Source: Campylobacteraceae bacterium (GTDB taxonomy: Bacteria > Campylobacterota > Campylobacteria > Campylobacterales > Sulfurovaceae). From it: DNA of 64,000 nucleotides. The stretch lies in the NCBI GenBank assembly GCA_027035765.1, contig JALVUD010000002.1, positions 1 to 64,000 on the forward strand, given 5' to 3'. A program made the position numbers and the translations under genes. The notes below the pieces were generated by a model. The model did no database searches. It saw only the letters and a program-made list of their open reading frames with translations, and was not told where the DNA came from. Of the stretch, positions 41,913 to 51,087 are shown piece after piece; the stretch's first letter is position 1, and each line of letters starts with the position of its first letter.

Positions 41913-44084
41913 TCACTCCCGGTAAGCAAAAACCCTCGCATCCCCCCGCTCCTCAAACCACGCAAATAACTTATCAAAAGGCGCATTGGGCTCCAAAGTC
42001 CGTCGATCCCCCACCAATATCAATTTACTCCGTGCCCGTGTCATCGCCACATTGAGACGCCTCGCATCGGAGACGAAGCCCACGGCGCGGGCCAGGTTGC
42101 TACGAACCAAAGAGATGAAGATCACCTCCTTCTCCCGTCCCTGAAAGCCGTCGACGCTTTTGACCTCTATCCCCTCGATCCCCTCCAGCAGCCGGCGCAG
42201 GAGCTTCACCTGGGCCAGGTAGGGGGTGATGACGCCGATGGAGAGGGCGGGGACGCCGGCGGCGATCAGTTCGCCGATCCAGCCGGCGATCTGCTGGGCC
42301 TCCCAGGGGTTTTCGTAGGAGGTGGAACGGGGCGGCAGGCGCTCGGGGGATTCGGTGCCGGAGCTGTCGGCGAAGACCACGGGCCAGCGGGGATCGAGGA
42401 GCTCCGAGGCGACGGAACCCTTCAGCTCCAGGCGGCGCTTGGCCACGGAAGCGTCAGCCTCCAGCTTCCCCTCGTACATCAGACGGTTGGGAAAGTCCAT
42501 GATGGTCTCGTTCATCCGGTACTGCACCCGCAGCATCGTAGAGGGCACCCTCTCCTCGGCGATCATACGCTCGAAGAGGGAGTGTTTGAGCATCTCCAGA
42601 TCGCTGAGCACCGTCGGAGGGAGCTGGCGGTGGTCCCCGGCGATGATCGCCCTTGGGGAGCGCAGCAGGGGCAGCAGGGTCGAGGGCTCGATCTGCTGGC
42701 TCCCCTCGTCCACCACCGAGAGGTCGAAGGTGACCCCCTCCAGGGCTTCGGCTCCCACCATGGCGTTGGTGGCCAGCACCACATCCGCCTCGCTCACCAG
42801 GCGCCGGATCGTCGCCTCCTCCAGCTGGCGCAGCCGGTCGAAGGCCGCCTGGGTCTTCTCCTCCTCCCGGTACCAGCTCGCCATGGAGCGCAGGGTCTCG
42901 GGGCTCACCCCCCGGTAGCTGCGCCCCTCCTCCGCCAGCTTGAGGATCCGCTCCCGGCTCATCCCCCGGGTGTGGGCCGGGGTGGGTTTGCTATAGGCGC
43001 TGCGCCGCTGGGCGGCGGCTTTGGCCTCCTCCTGCAGGCGCAGGATCTCCGGGTATTCGGGAGCCTGGGTCAGCCGAACCATCAGGCTGTAGCGCTCCAG
43101 GGCCGAATCGATCCGTGCCGGATGGCCGATGCGCAGCAGATCCAGCTCCCCCTCGGCGGAGAGCTTCTCCAGCAGATTGTCCACCGCCACGTTGGAATCG
43201 GCCGTCGCCAGTACCCGGTCCCCCTGCTCCACGTGAGCCCGGATCACCCGGTCCAGGGTCGTGGTCTTGCCCGTGCCCGGCGGTCCGTGGATCAGGAAGA
43301 GATCCTGCATCCCCAGGGAGCGCTCCACCGCCTCCTGCTGCAGTGCGTTGAGACGGGGGACCGGGGCCCACTCCAGCCTCGGGGCGGGGCCGCACTCCGC
43401 CAGGCCCAGGAGTATATCCCGGATCCTGCGGTAGGGATCGGCCAGATGGCGCATCCGCTCCAGGTTGCTCTCCATCCGCTTGAAGGTCACATCGTTGACG
43501 AAGAGATCGATCCGCACCTGCTCTTTGAGAGCCCAGCGGGGCGGCGACTGGGAGAAGGCCAGCTCGATGTAGTTGCGCCCCACCCCCATGACCGTGGCGC
43601 TCAGATCGCTTTTGAGAGGATCGCCCCGGCTGATCAGCACGATGTCGCCGCTGCTGATCTCCGTCTCGATCCTCCGATCCCGACCGTAGCGCACCAGCTC
43701 CAGATCGAAAAGCCGCCCGGCCCTGCGCCCCTTGAGATCCAGGATCGCCCGGCCGAAGCTCTCCAGCTCCCGACCGCTGAAACGGCGGATCTCCTCGATC
43801 CGGCTGCGGCGCTCCGCCTCCCGCTCCGCTTCGATGAGACGCCGATACTCCTCGATATAGTCGGCAATCCGTAGGATCCGCCCTTTGCGCTCCTCGTCGG
43901 GAAGCATCTCGGGCGGGAGCTTGGGCACCAGTCCCCGCTTGAGGCGATAGAGCACGGCGCCATCGGCCTCCCAGATCCGGTCGATATTGCCCGGCTTGAT
44001 CCCGTAACGGCGCAGGACCCGCTCCCGCTTTTCCTGCGAATATTCAGCAGGCAGGATCAACCATTGTGCCGCCGGTTTGGCCAT
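41913..44084 (-). CDS. SF1B-type helicase (Upf1/Dna2/IGHMBP2-like)
   Basis: 723 residues from the ATG at 44084, which has aagga upstream; the frame to 44183 runs into repeat DNA and is rejected. Motifs: GPPGTGKTTTLDRVI (I), 'ADSNVAVDNLLEKL' (Ia), 'DLSVVDEGSQQIEPSTLLPL' (II), 'IIAGDHRQLPPTVLS' (III), 'LRVQYRMNETIMDFPNRLMY' (IV), 'VDGFQGREKEVIFISLVRSN' (V) and 'RLNVAMTRARSKLILVGD' (VI). The N-terminal third carries an OB-like region found in this group. Upf1-like enzymes move 5'-3' on RNA or DNA; the bacterial role is unsettled. Stand-alone gene. Confidence 0.9.
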   Translation of the reverse strand: MAKPAAQWLILPAEYSQEKRERVLRRYGIKPGNIDRIWEADGAVLYRLKRGLVPKLPPEMLPDEERKGRILRIADYIEEYRRLIEAEREAERRSRIEEIRRFSGRELESFGRAILDLKGRRAGRLFDLELVRYGRDRRIETEISSGDIVLISRGDPLKSDLSATVMGVGRNYIELAFSQSPPRWALKEQVRIDLFVNDVTFKRMESNLERMRHLADPYRRIRDILLGLAECGPAPRLEWAPVPRLNALQQEAVERSLGMQDLFLIHGPPGTGKTTTLDRVIRAHVEQGDRVLATADSNVAVDNLLEKLSAEGELDLLRIGHPARIDSALERYSLMVRLTQAPEYPEILRLQEEAKAAAQRRSAYSKPTPAHTRGMSRERILKLAEEGRSYRGVSPETLRSMASWYREEEKTQAAFDRLRQLEEATIRRLVSEADVVLATNAMVGAEALEGVTFDLSVVDEGSQQIEPSTLLPLLRSPRAIIAGDHRQLPPTVLSDLEMLKHSLFERMIAEERVPSTMLRVQYRMNETIMDFPNRLMYEGKLEADASVAKRRLELKGSVASELLDPRWPVVFADSSGTESPERLPPRSTSYENPWEAQQIAGWIGELIAAGVPALSIGVITPYLAQVKLLRRLLEGIEGIEVKSVDGFQGREKEVIFISLVRSNLARAVGFVSDARRLNVAMTRARSKLILVGDRRTLEPNAPFDKLFAWFEERGDARVFAYRE

Positions 44085-44139
44085 AGGAATCCTTTTTTTC
44101 GTGTTACGTGCTACGAATTGAGTTTTCTGACAAACTTTT

Positions 44140-44220
44140 GTCATTCCGGACTCGATCCGGAATCCAGGGCTTGATATCCCCATTGTACCGTGGATCCCGA
44201 ATCAAGTTCAGGATGACGGG
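44140..44220. repeat. Dispersed palindromic repeat (gtcattccgg / ggatgacggg)
   Basis: Opens gtcattccggactcgatccg and closes with caagttcaggatgacggg, an inverted pair of the same family as 41266-41346. Confidence 0.65.
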
Positions 44221-44324
44221 ATTGCATTTTTTAGGTTTTTCAGAATCCTAAATTCTTCATGCTCAATCACAAAGGCACTGCCTGTGTGACGTCAGTCCTT
44301 CGCGTTTTCTTTTTTCTTTGCTTC

Positions 44325-44366
44325 GTTTCTCTTTTTCTTTGTCGCGGAACAAAGAAAAAAGAAATG
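44325..44366. repeat. Pyrimidine/purine hairpin
   Basis: ctttttctttgt and acaaagaaaaaag around a short cgcgga loop form a long AT hairpin. Together with the neighbouring repeats it fills the 356-base gap between the helicase and the transpeptidase gene, in which I see no gene. Confidence 0.6.
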
Positions 44367-44400
44367 AAGAAGTATGCCTGGAAACTCCGGCCTCATTTTC

Positions 44401-44424
44401 CGTGGGATGGCAATCCCACGCTAC
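44401..44424. repeat. Short palindrome (cgtgggat family), copy 2
   Basis: Matches 30707-30730 at nearly all positions; lies just beyond the 3' end of the transpeptidase gene. Confidence 0.65.
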
Positions 44425-44440
44425 GAGATTCAACACTCCC

Positions 44441-44989
44441 TCAGGGGCGTATCTCGATAGGTGTCCCCGGATCCACCGCCTGCCAGATCTCGTCCATATC
44501 CCCGTTGCTCACGGCGATACAGCCGGCGGTCCAGTCGAAGCGCTGGCGGATGATCGAGAGCCAGCCCCACCAGTTGGGCTGTCCGTGGATCATGATCGCC
44601 CCGCCCGGGTTGATCCCTCTCTTCTGGGCGCTGACTTTCTGTTCCGGGGTGGGGTAGTTGATATGGATCGCCCGATAGTAGCTGCTGTCGGGTTTCTTGA
44701 AATCCAGGGTGTAGTTCCCTTCGGGGGTTTTCTGGTCGTGCTCCCGCTCTTTGGGGCCGACGGGCTTCTTCCCCAGAGCGATGTGGTACTCCCGGTAGGG
44801 CCGGCCGGCCCTCAGGAGATAGAGCTTCCGCTCCGACTTGACGATCAGGACCTTCTGGGCTTTGGGGATCTTCATCTTTTTCATCGGCTTTCCTGTCGCA
44901 TCACCGTTAGCATCCAGTGCTTTCAGCGGAGAAGTTCCCGCCAAACCCAGGATCGGCCAGAGCAGGAGGAGAAGCAGCCAGACTCTCAT
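44441..44989 (-). CDS. L,D-transpeptidase (YkuD family)
   Basis: 182 residues with an N-terminal signal peptide (about 1-18). The YkuD domain has 'KVLIVKSERKLYLLRAG', 'KTPEGNYTL', His135 in 'IMIHGQPN' and catalytic Cys157 in DWTAGCIAVSNGDMDEIW. Such enzymes form 3-3 cross-links in peptidoglycan or attach proteins to it, in the periplasm. The start overlaps the end of the upstream ATP-grasp gene by 4 bases. Confidence 0.92.
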   Translation of the reverse strand: MRVWLLLLLLWPILGLAGTSPLKALDANGDATGKPMKKMKIPKAQKVLIVKSERKLYLLRAGRPYREYHIALGKKPVGPKEREHDQKTPEGNYTLDFKKPDSSYYRAIHINYPTPEQKVSAQKRGINPGGAIMIHGQPNWWGWLSIIRQRFDWTAGCIAVSNGDMDEIWQAVDPGTPIEIRP

Positions 44990-46167
44990 CGGATAATATG
45001 CCCCACGAATTTGGAGAGGTTGTCGATGATCTCTCCTCCGCGGCGATATCCCAGGCCACAGGATTCGTAGGCGAAAAAGAGCCCCGCCTGGTAGCGACGC
45101 CCCTCGCTGTCGCCGGGCAGCTCCACATACTCCTGATAGACCATGGGATAGGCGCCGTATTCCCCCTGAAGATCGGTGACGACGGTCTGCCCGTCGCTCT
45201 CCAGGATCGCCACGTTGCCCCCCTCCCGGCCGAAGATCGGTTTGCGCACCTGCATCTTGCCCTGGAGCGGTTCGAAGGAACTTTCCAGCAGCAGCGGATG
45301 ATCAGGGTAGAGATCCCAGAGGATCTTGAGCATCCCCTTGCTCTGGAACATCAGGGTATAGGCGGGATTGAAGATGATCGCCTTCTGGTTGCGGACGATC
45401 TGTGTCAGCAGCATCGCCAGGTCCGGCTCCTCCAGGGCGATATCCTCCCAGGGGATGAGCTTGAACCAGAGCTCGTAGTTGACCCCGTCAAAAAAGATCC
45501 CCTCCTCACCGTCGAACTCGATCTCGTCGATGTAGGCGAACGCCGTAGCGAAGCCCGCCTCGTCGGCGATATACTGCAGCAGCCGGACCGTATTCTCCTC
45601 CTCGGCATTGCCCCGGACCGAGGTGAAGAGAAAGCGCCATCCTTCGTAGCGTTCGGCAAAGGATTCCACGCTCGCCTCCAGGGTCACGATCCGCTTGAAG
45701 TTCTCCAACAGGGCATCGTAGACGACGTTGAACTGAGCCGCTTCGTCCAGCCCGTTGCGTTTGAGGATCGCCCACTGGATGATGGCGGTCTCGAAGAGTG
45801 CCGTGGGGGTATCGGCATTGAACTCCAGGAGCTTGATGGGACGGCCGTCGATCCCCCCGGCCAGGTCGAAGCGGCCGTAGAGGTGCCAGTGGACCTCGCT
45901 CTCCCAGCTCTCTTTGACCAGGTCCACCAGATTGAAGGGGATCCCGATCTCGTGAAAGAGATTGTGCTCCACCACATGTTCTCCCGCCGCGACGAACATA
46001 TCGTAGAGCTCGTTGCCCGCTTCGTAGTAGGCCTCCGCCTCTTTTTGACTCACCTCGACCAGTACGTCCGCCAGATAGGGGGTCTCGTCGCTGTCGGTGT
46101 GCCAGACGAAGCCCAGCTGTTCCAGGTAGGCGGTATCGAGGGGTTCGACCGGCAGGAGTCTGACCAT
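44986..46167 (-). CDS. Glutathionylspermidine synthase-like ATP-grasp protein (YgiC/YjfC type)
   Basis: 393 residues from the ATG at 46167. Family signatures are 'KLLEFNADTPTALFETAIIQW', shown here in part, plus 'DGVNYELWFKLIPWEDIAL', 'KPIFGREGGNVAIL' and the final 'FAYESCGLGYRRGGEIIDN'. The synthetase half of GspS is present without the amidase half. YgiC-like proteins do not all make glutathionylspermidine and their true substrate is open. A long frame continues to 46416, but it lies inside the lipoprotein gene. Two neighbours, a lipoprotein and an L,D-transpeptidase, point to envelope work. Confidence 0.87.
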   Translation of the reverse strand: MVRLLPVEPLDTAYLEQLGFVWHTDSDETPYLADVLVEVSQKEAEAYYEAGNELYDMFVAAGEHVVEHNLFHEIGIPFNLVDLVKESWESEVHWHLYGRFDLAGGIDGRPIKLLEFNADTPTALFETAIIQWAILKRNGLDEAAQFNVVYDALLENFKRIVTLEASVESFAERYEGWRFLFTSVRGNAEEENTVRLLQYIADEAGFATAFAYIDEIEFDGEEGIFFDGVNYELWFKLIPWEDIALEEPDLAMLLTQIVRNQKAIIFNPAYTLMFQSKGMLKILWDLYPDHPLLLESSFEPLQGKMQVRKPIFGREGGNVAILESDGQTVVTDLQGEYGAYPMVYQEYVELPGDSEGRRYQAGLFFAYESCGLGYRRGGEIIDNLSKFVGHIIR

Positions 46168-46168
46168 C

Positions 46169-46780
46169 TCAGCCTCCGAAGAAGCCGCTGCGGCCGCTGC
46201 TTCCTCCCCGTGTCCCCCCGAAGAAGCCGCTGCGACGTGTCGAGGTGCGGCTGCGGGCCGAGGAGGATTTCTTGAAACTGTTGACACTCCGGTTGTAGGC
46301 GGAAGGGGTTTTGTAGCCGGAGCGGCGGGTCTGCCGGTAGTTGGGGTTGTTGAAGAGTCTGCTGCCGATCCAGGATCCGATGATGGCGCCGGCGGCACTG
46401 GCCAGGATCGCCTCACCCAGGCTCAAACCGCCCTGCTGGGCCACCTGAGCCCCCTGGGGGCTGGTCAGCGGTGAAGTACCGTTGTCGATCTTCGCCGCCT
46501 CCTCTTTGATCAGGGCGTCCATCTCCTCCCGGGTCAGAACCTTTTCGGTGCCGTCGAGTTTTTTGAGGATAATGCGCGTCTCTTTGGCCGGGAACTCCTC
46601 GGCGATCTTGTAGCGGCCCGGCTTGACCTCCTCGATGACGACGAAGGCGTTCTTCTCCTGGGTCTGGGCACTGCTCTGCTCCTGGGCGTCACGCTGCTGG
46701 CATCCGCCCAATCCCACGGCGAGCAGCGCTCCCAGTCCTACGCCGGTTCCGTAACGAGAGAGTTTTTTAATATATTTCAT
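46169..46780 (-). CDS. UPF0323-type lipoprotein
   Basis: 203 residues. Signal peptide with lipobox ending 'LLAVGLGGC', so a lipid-anchored protein. The middle has 'VVIEEVKPGRYKIAEEFPAK' and 'AILASAAGAIIGSWIGSRLF'; the tail is rich in Ser, Arg and Gly with repeated SGFFGG. UPF0323 proteins are characteristic of Campylobacterota. The ATG at 46780 has aggaactacct upstream. It sits 1 base before the YgiC-like gene, the same lipoprotein/ATP-grasp pairing as ygiB-ygiC. Confidence 0.87.
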   Translation of the reverse strand: MKYIKKLSRYGTGVGLGALLAVGLGGCQQRDAQEQSSAQTQEKNAFVVIEEVKPGRYKIAEEFPAKETRIILKKLDGTEKVLTREEMDALIKEEAAKIDNGTSPLTSPQGAQVAQQGGLSLGEAILASAAGAIIGSWIGSRLFNNPNYRQTRRSGYKTPSAYNRSVNSFKKSSSARSRTSTRRSGFFGGTRGGSSGRSGFFGG

Positions 46781-46914
46781 AGGTAGTTCCTTGTCAACTT
46801 CGGATGATTGCCTTGTCAAAAGTTATGGAGTATATGGTAGCGAAAATAGAGGTGTCAACGCAGAAATGCCGGGAAGAAAAAGGGGAGAAAATCTTCCCGG
46901 TGTGGTAGAGGGAA

Positions 46915-48093
46915 TCAGTCCATCTGCTTTCGCAGGAAGGTGGGGACATCCAGGATGTCTTCGTCCAGGATGTCACCGCCGACCACTTTGCGGCCGCCGC
47001 CGTAATTCTGGTAGGGGTTTTCACTGTTGGCTCCCTGGGAACCGAGAAGATTGGAGGCCTGCTGGACCTTTTCCGCCTGGGAGGGGGCGGGAACCGCCTC
47101 GGGCTCTTCGAAACCGGTGGCGACGATGGTGATCTTGACCTGATCGATCTCCAGATTGCTGTCGGTTGTGGTACCGAAGATGACGCTGGCATCCTCGTCG
47201 GCATGCTCCTCGATGATCTCCATCGCTTCGGAGATCTGCAGGATGGGATAGTCGGGGTGGATATGGAAATGGACCAGGACCCCTTTGGCGCCGTTGATGG
47301 AGACGTTGTCCAGCAGCGGCGAATCGATAGCCGCTTTGGCAGCGTCGTAGGCGGCGTTGGCTCCGGTGCTGCTGCCCGATCCCATCAGCGCCAGTCCGCG
47401 ATGACTCATGACGGTCTTGACGTCGGCGAAGTCCAGGTTGATGTCGTTGGGACCGTGAGAAAGAATCACGTTGGAGATTCCGGAGACCGCCTGACAGAGA
47501 ACATCGTCCACCAGCCGGAAGCTCTCTTTGATCCCCAGGTTCTTCTCGACGATGGAGAGGAGGCGCTCGTTGGGAACGACGATGATGGAGTCGCTCTCAC
47601 GCTTGAGCTCCTCCAGGCCGCTCTTGGCCAGTTTCTGGCGTTTGCGGCCCTCGAATTTGAAAGGGGTGGTGACGACGGAGACGGTCAGGGCTCCCACCTC
47701 TTTGGCCGCCTGGGCGATGATGGGGGCGGCGCCGGTACCGGTCCCGCCTCCCAGTCCGGCGGAGATGAAGACGATGTCGGCCCCGGCCAGGGTGTCCTTG
47801 ATCTCACTGAAACTCTCCAGGGCCGCTTCCCGGCCGATCTCGGGTTTCATTCCGGCGCCCAGTCCCCGGGTGGCGTTGGCGCCCAGCTGCATTTTGATAG
47901 GTGCCAGAGAGGACTCCAGCGCCTGGGCGTCGGTGTTGGCCACGACCAGATCGATCCCTTTGACATTTTCGGAGATCATGTGGTTGATCATATTGCCGCC
48001 GCCACCGCCGACGCCGATTGCTTTGATCTTGGCCCCTTCGACGCTGGCTCCGGATACCGATGCGGTCTCGATCTCGATTTCAAAATTTTCCAT
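46915..48093 (-). CDS. ftsZ: Cell division protein FtsZ
   Basis: 392 residues. The tubulin-like GTPase that forms the division ring: 'IKAIGVGGGGGNMINHMI', the signature GGGTGTGAAPIIAQAAKE, 'VVPNERLL', and the conserved C-terminal peptide DVPTFLRKQMD that binds FtsA. The ATG at 48093 is chosen because ggggag lies 8 bases upstream; a GTG at 48102 would abut that site. Last gene of the ppiD-like/ftsA/ftsZ operon. Confidence 0.97.
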   Translation of the reverse strand: MENFEIEIETASVSGASVEGAKIKAIGVGGGGGNMINHMISENVKGIDLVVANTDAQALESSLAPIKMQLGANATRGLGAGMKPEIGREAALESFSEIKDTLAGADIVFISAGLGGGTGTGAAPIIAQAAKEVGALTVSVVTTPFKFEGRKRQKLAKSGLEELKRESDSIIVVPNERLLSIVEKNLGIKESFRLVDDVLCQAVSGISNVILSHGPNDINLDFADVKTVMSHRGLALMGSGSSTGANAAYDAAKAAIDSPLLDNVSINGAKGVLVHFHIHPDYPILQISEAMEIIEEHADEDASVIFGTTTDSNLEIDQVKITIVATGFEEPEAVPAPSQAEKVQQASNLLGSQGANSENPYQNYGGGRKVVGGDILDEDILDVPTFLRKQMD

Positions 48094-48117
48094 AAGTTTC
48101 ACTCCCCTTTTTATGGT

Positions 48118-49530
48118 TTAGAACAGTTGTTTCGCCCAGTTGACGAATCGGCTGAAAGGATTCCCTTCACGCTTTTTGGAGATCGTGGCAAAGAGATCTC
48201 CTTCCCCGTCGAAGCCGGCAGGCTGCTTCCGCCCTTCGGGCAGCTCGAGCCCCAGATCGATCTCCTCCCGTTCGTGACGGTTCGGACTCTCCAGGGATGC
48301 CTCTTCCCCTCCGATATCGGCGATATCGGTGACATTGGTCGTCTGTACCTCTTTGTGATGCAGCAGGGTCTTGCTGTGATCGATCTCGTACTGGGTATGC
48401 TCCCCCGCCTGATAGAGCAGCAGACCGACGACAGTCGAGAAGGCGGGATCTTTGAGCTCGTCGTACATGCCGCCCAGCTCCCGCGGCAGCCCGATCCGGA
48501 CCGGCATCCCATGGAAGATCGCCTGGGCCAGCTCCCGGATGCCCTTCAGTTTTGTCAACCCGCCGGTCAGAACGATCCCGGCGCCGATCTGCTCCCGCAG
48601 CGCACTCTTGTCCAGGGATTTGGAGAGGATCATCAGCGCCTCTTCCACTCTTGCCAGGATGACGCTGTGAACGATCTCGAGAGAGATGGTATTGCGGTTT
48701 TCCGTATCGCCGATTACAGGCAACTCGATGGATTCGTTGGATTTCTCCAGCAGGTTTCCGTGGCGGATCTTGACCTTCTCCGCCGTCTCCAGCGGAGTGT
48801 GGAGCGCCATGGAGAGGTCGTTGGTGATGTGGTTGGAGCCGACCGCCAAAAAATCGTTGTAGCGGATGGAGTTGCCGACATGAACGATCATGTTGCTGGT
48901 CTGACCGCCCATATCGATGACGCAGACTCCCAGCTCGCGCTCGTCCTCTCCCATGACCGCCAGTGCCGAGGCGTAGCTGTTGAGGACGATCCCGCCGATC
49001 TCCAGTCCGGCGGAACGGACCGCTTTGGTCAGGTTGCTCAGAGCAGATTTCTGGGTAATGATGATGTTGACATCCACCTCCATCCGGCTGGCGTTCATGC
49101 CGTAGGGATCTTCGATAAAGTCCTGTTCGTCCACCTTGAAATTGTAGGGCAGGACATGGATCACTTCGAACTCGTTGGGGATGTTGGCGTTGTAGAGTGC
49201 CGTATCCATCACCCGCTTGATCTCTTTGATGCTGATGTCCTGGTGCGGGATATTGACGATTCCGGTGGAATTGAGACTTCTGGCGTAGGCGTTGGAGATG
49301 GAGATCGTGGCGACGGAGATGTTGTTCCCCGCGATCCGGCGGGCATCGGCGAGAGCCTTTTTGATGGACTTGGCCGCCAACTCGATGTTGGTGATGACTC
49401 CCTTTTTGACTCCCTGAGAACGGGCGATGCCGTGGCCGGTAACCGTCAGGGAGTTGTCCGGCCCCACTTCGGCGATCACCGCGGCGATCTTGGTCGAACC
49501 GATATCTATCGCCAGAATCGTCTCTGCCAC
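48118..49530 (-). CDS. ftsA: Cell division protein FtsA
   Basis: 470 residues, somewhat longer than the usual ~420. Actin-like ATPase tethering FtsZ to the membrane: 'ILAIDIGSTKIAAVIAEVG', 'VCVIDMGGQTSNMIVHVG', 'GIVLTGGLTKLKGIRELAQA', and a C-terminal amphipathic helix 'FSRFVNWAKQLF' after a spacer rich in charged residues. 24 bases separate it from ftsZ. Confidence 0.96.
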   Translation of the reverse strand: MAETILAIDIGSTKIAAVIAEVGPDNSLTVTGHGIARSQGVKKGVITNIELAAKSIKKALADARRIAGNNISVATISISNAYARSLNSTGIVNIPHQDISIKEIKRVMDTALYNANIPNEFEVIHVLPYNFKVDEQDFIEDPYGMNASRMEVDVNIIITQKSALSNLTKAVRSAGLEIGGIVLNSYASALAVMGEDERELGVCVIDMGGQTSNMIVHVGNSIRYNDFLAVGSNHITNDLSMALHTPLETAEKVKIRHGNLLEKSNESIELPVIGDTENRNTISLEIVHSVILARVEEALMILSKSLDKSALREQIGAGIVLTGGLTKLKGIRELAQAIFHGMPVRIGLPRELGGMYDELKDPAFSTVVGLLLYQAGEHTQYEIDHSKTLLHHKEVQTTNVTDIADIGGEEASLESPNRHEREEIDLGLELPEGRKQPAGFDGEGDLFATISKKREGNPFSRFVNWAKQLF

Positions 49531-49531
49531 C

Positions 49532-50998
49532 TTAGAATCCTTTAACGAATTTTTTGACGGGGTATCGTTTTGAAAGCGCTTTGAGAAGGTTCTGTTCGAA
49601 CTCCTCTTTTTTGATCCGATCTGCGGTCGCCCCGACTCTTTTTGTCAAATTCTCGTCACCTTTTCCGAATTTCTGGTCTACGATACTGTAGACGACATTT
49701 TTTCCATTTACGAATATGATACCTTTTTTATTATTAGATGTAAATAATTTTTGTAAAAACTGTAAACTTTCGGGCAGATTCAACGGGGAGAGGGTCTCCG
49801 CCGAGGTCAGCGTCAGATAATCGCTCTCTTTTGTCAATCCCTTTGGATCTTTCAGCAGTGCTTCGGCTTTGGCCTTGAGCGCCGCCTTTTTTTCGGTCGC
49901 CATCCAGGCGAGTGTCACACGGCTTTTCGCTTCATCGAAGCTCATAGTACGGGGAGCGATGACCTTTTCGACCCGGACCGTGGCATAACGCTCACCCACG
50001 GGTTTGGGCTTGACCAGGGTACCGGGAGAATGGGTGACAATCTCCTGCCAGAGTGCCTTGGAGAGTGTCGGGTCCCCCTGGGGAAGTTTCCGAACCTCAC
50101 TCGGTTTTTTCTTCCCTTTTTTCAACGCGATGTAATCCAGCAGGGCCCGTTTTTTTCCTTTTTTGATCCGGTAATCCGTGACAACCTGTCGGCGGGCCTT
50201 TTCAAAGGAGAGCTCTTTACCCTCGGCATCGGTATAGTTGAAGCTGTTTTTGCGATAGAAACGTTTCAGATCCTCCTCCGAAGCGTTGATGTCGGCGGTA
50301 TCGGTCCAAAGGATGGCCAGTTTGAAGAGACGGGGGGTTTTGTACTTTTCCCTGTTCTTCTCCCAGTAGGCCTTGAGGGCAGCTTCGTCAACCGTTACGT
50401 TGACATCGGCAGGGGTGAGCACCGTATAACGGATCTTGTCGGAGACACTCAGGGCGGCGGCGACGACGCCCCGCTCATAGGGGACCGCCCCTTTGTTGAT
50501 CAGCTTCATCAGCTTCTCAATGGTCAGATCATCCCGGAGAATCGCTTCGAAACTTTTGGCATTGAGGCGCCGAGCCTCCAGAAAGGTCTCGTAGATCTTT
50601 TTACTGAAGGCTCCTTTGTCCTGAAAGGAGGGGAGCGAAGCGATCGCATCGGCCAGTTCTTCGTCGGAGACAATCACGCCGTACTCTCGGGCCAGGTTGA
50701 GGAGATAGGCCTGCATGACCAGACGGTTGAAGGCCTGCCGGGGAAGCTGGAGCTCTTTGGCTTTGGCATCATCGAACTGTCCCCCCAGAGACTCGGCAAC
50801 CTGGCGGTAGAGATTCTGATAGGTGAAGCTGTATTTCTCCTGGGAGATGGTCACCTCGCCTACCTTGGCGACCGCTCCGGCTTTGGAGCCGTACTGGTAG
50901 GTTCCCCAGCCGACGAATCCCGCCCCGATAAATGCGATCGTAGCGATCCAGATCGTGACGACCAGGTACTTGTTGTGTTTCTGCATCCATGCAATCAT
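49532..50998 (-). CDS. PpiD/SurA-like membrane-anchored periplasmic chaperone
   Basis: 488 residues. A single N-terminal membrane anchor ('YLVVTIWIATIAFIGAGFVG') precedes a SurA-N-type helical domain ('VGEVTISQEKYSFTYQNLYR', 'LVMQAYLLNLAREYGVIVSD'). I do not find the Gly-rich parvulin motif, so it is probably a chaperone without prolyl isomerase activity. One base separates it from ftsA, linking outer-membrane protein folding and division in one transcript. Confidence 0.85.
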   Translation of the reverse strand: MIAWMQKHNKYLVVTIWIATIAFIGAGFVGWGTYQYGSKAGAVAKVGEVTISQEKYSFTYQNLYRQVAESLGGQFDDAKAKELQLPRQAFNRLVMQAYLLNLAREYGVIVSDEELADAIASLPSFQDKGAFSKKIYETFLEARRLNAKSFEAILRDDLTIEKLMKLINKGAVPYERGVVAAALSVSDKIRYTVLTPADVNVTVDEAALKAYWEKNREKYKTPRLFKLAILWTDTADINASEEDLKRFYRKNSFNYTDAEGKELSFEKARRQVVTDYRIKKGKKRALLDYIALKKGKKKPSEVRKLPQGDPTLSKALWQEIVTHSPGTLVKPKPVGERYATVRVEKVIAPRTMSFDEAKSRVTLAWMATEKKAALKAKAEALLKDPKGLTKESDYLTLTSAETLSPLNLPESLQFLQKLFTSNNKKGIIFVNGKNVVYSIVDQKFGKGDENLTKRVGATADRIKKEEFEQNLLKALSKRYPVKKFVKGF

Positions 50999-51087
50999 GT
51001 CCGGTCTGCCTTATGTTAGAATTTGTCCATTATTTTAGTCAAGATGTGATTAAGGGTGGATTACCTGCCGAAGGCCAAGGAGCGTAT

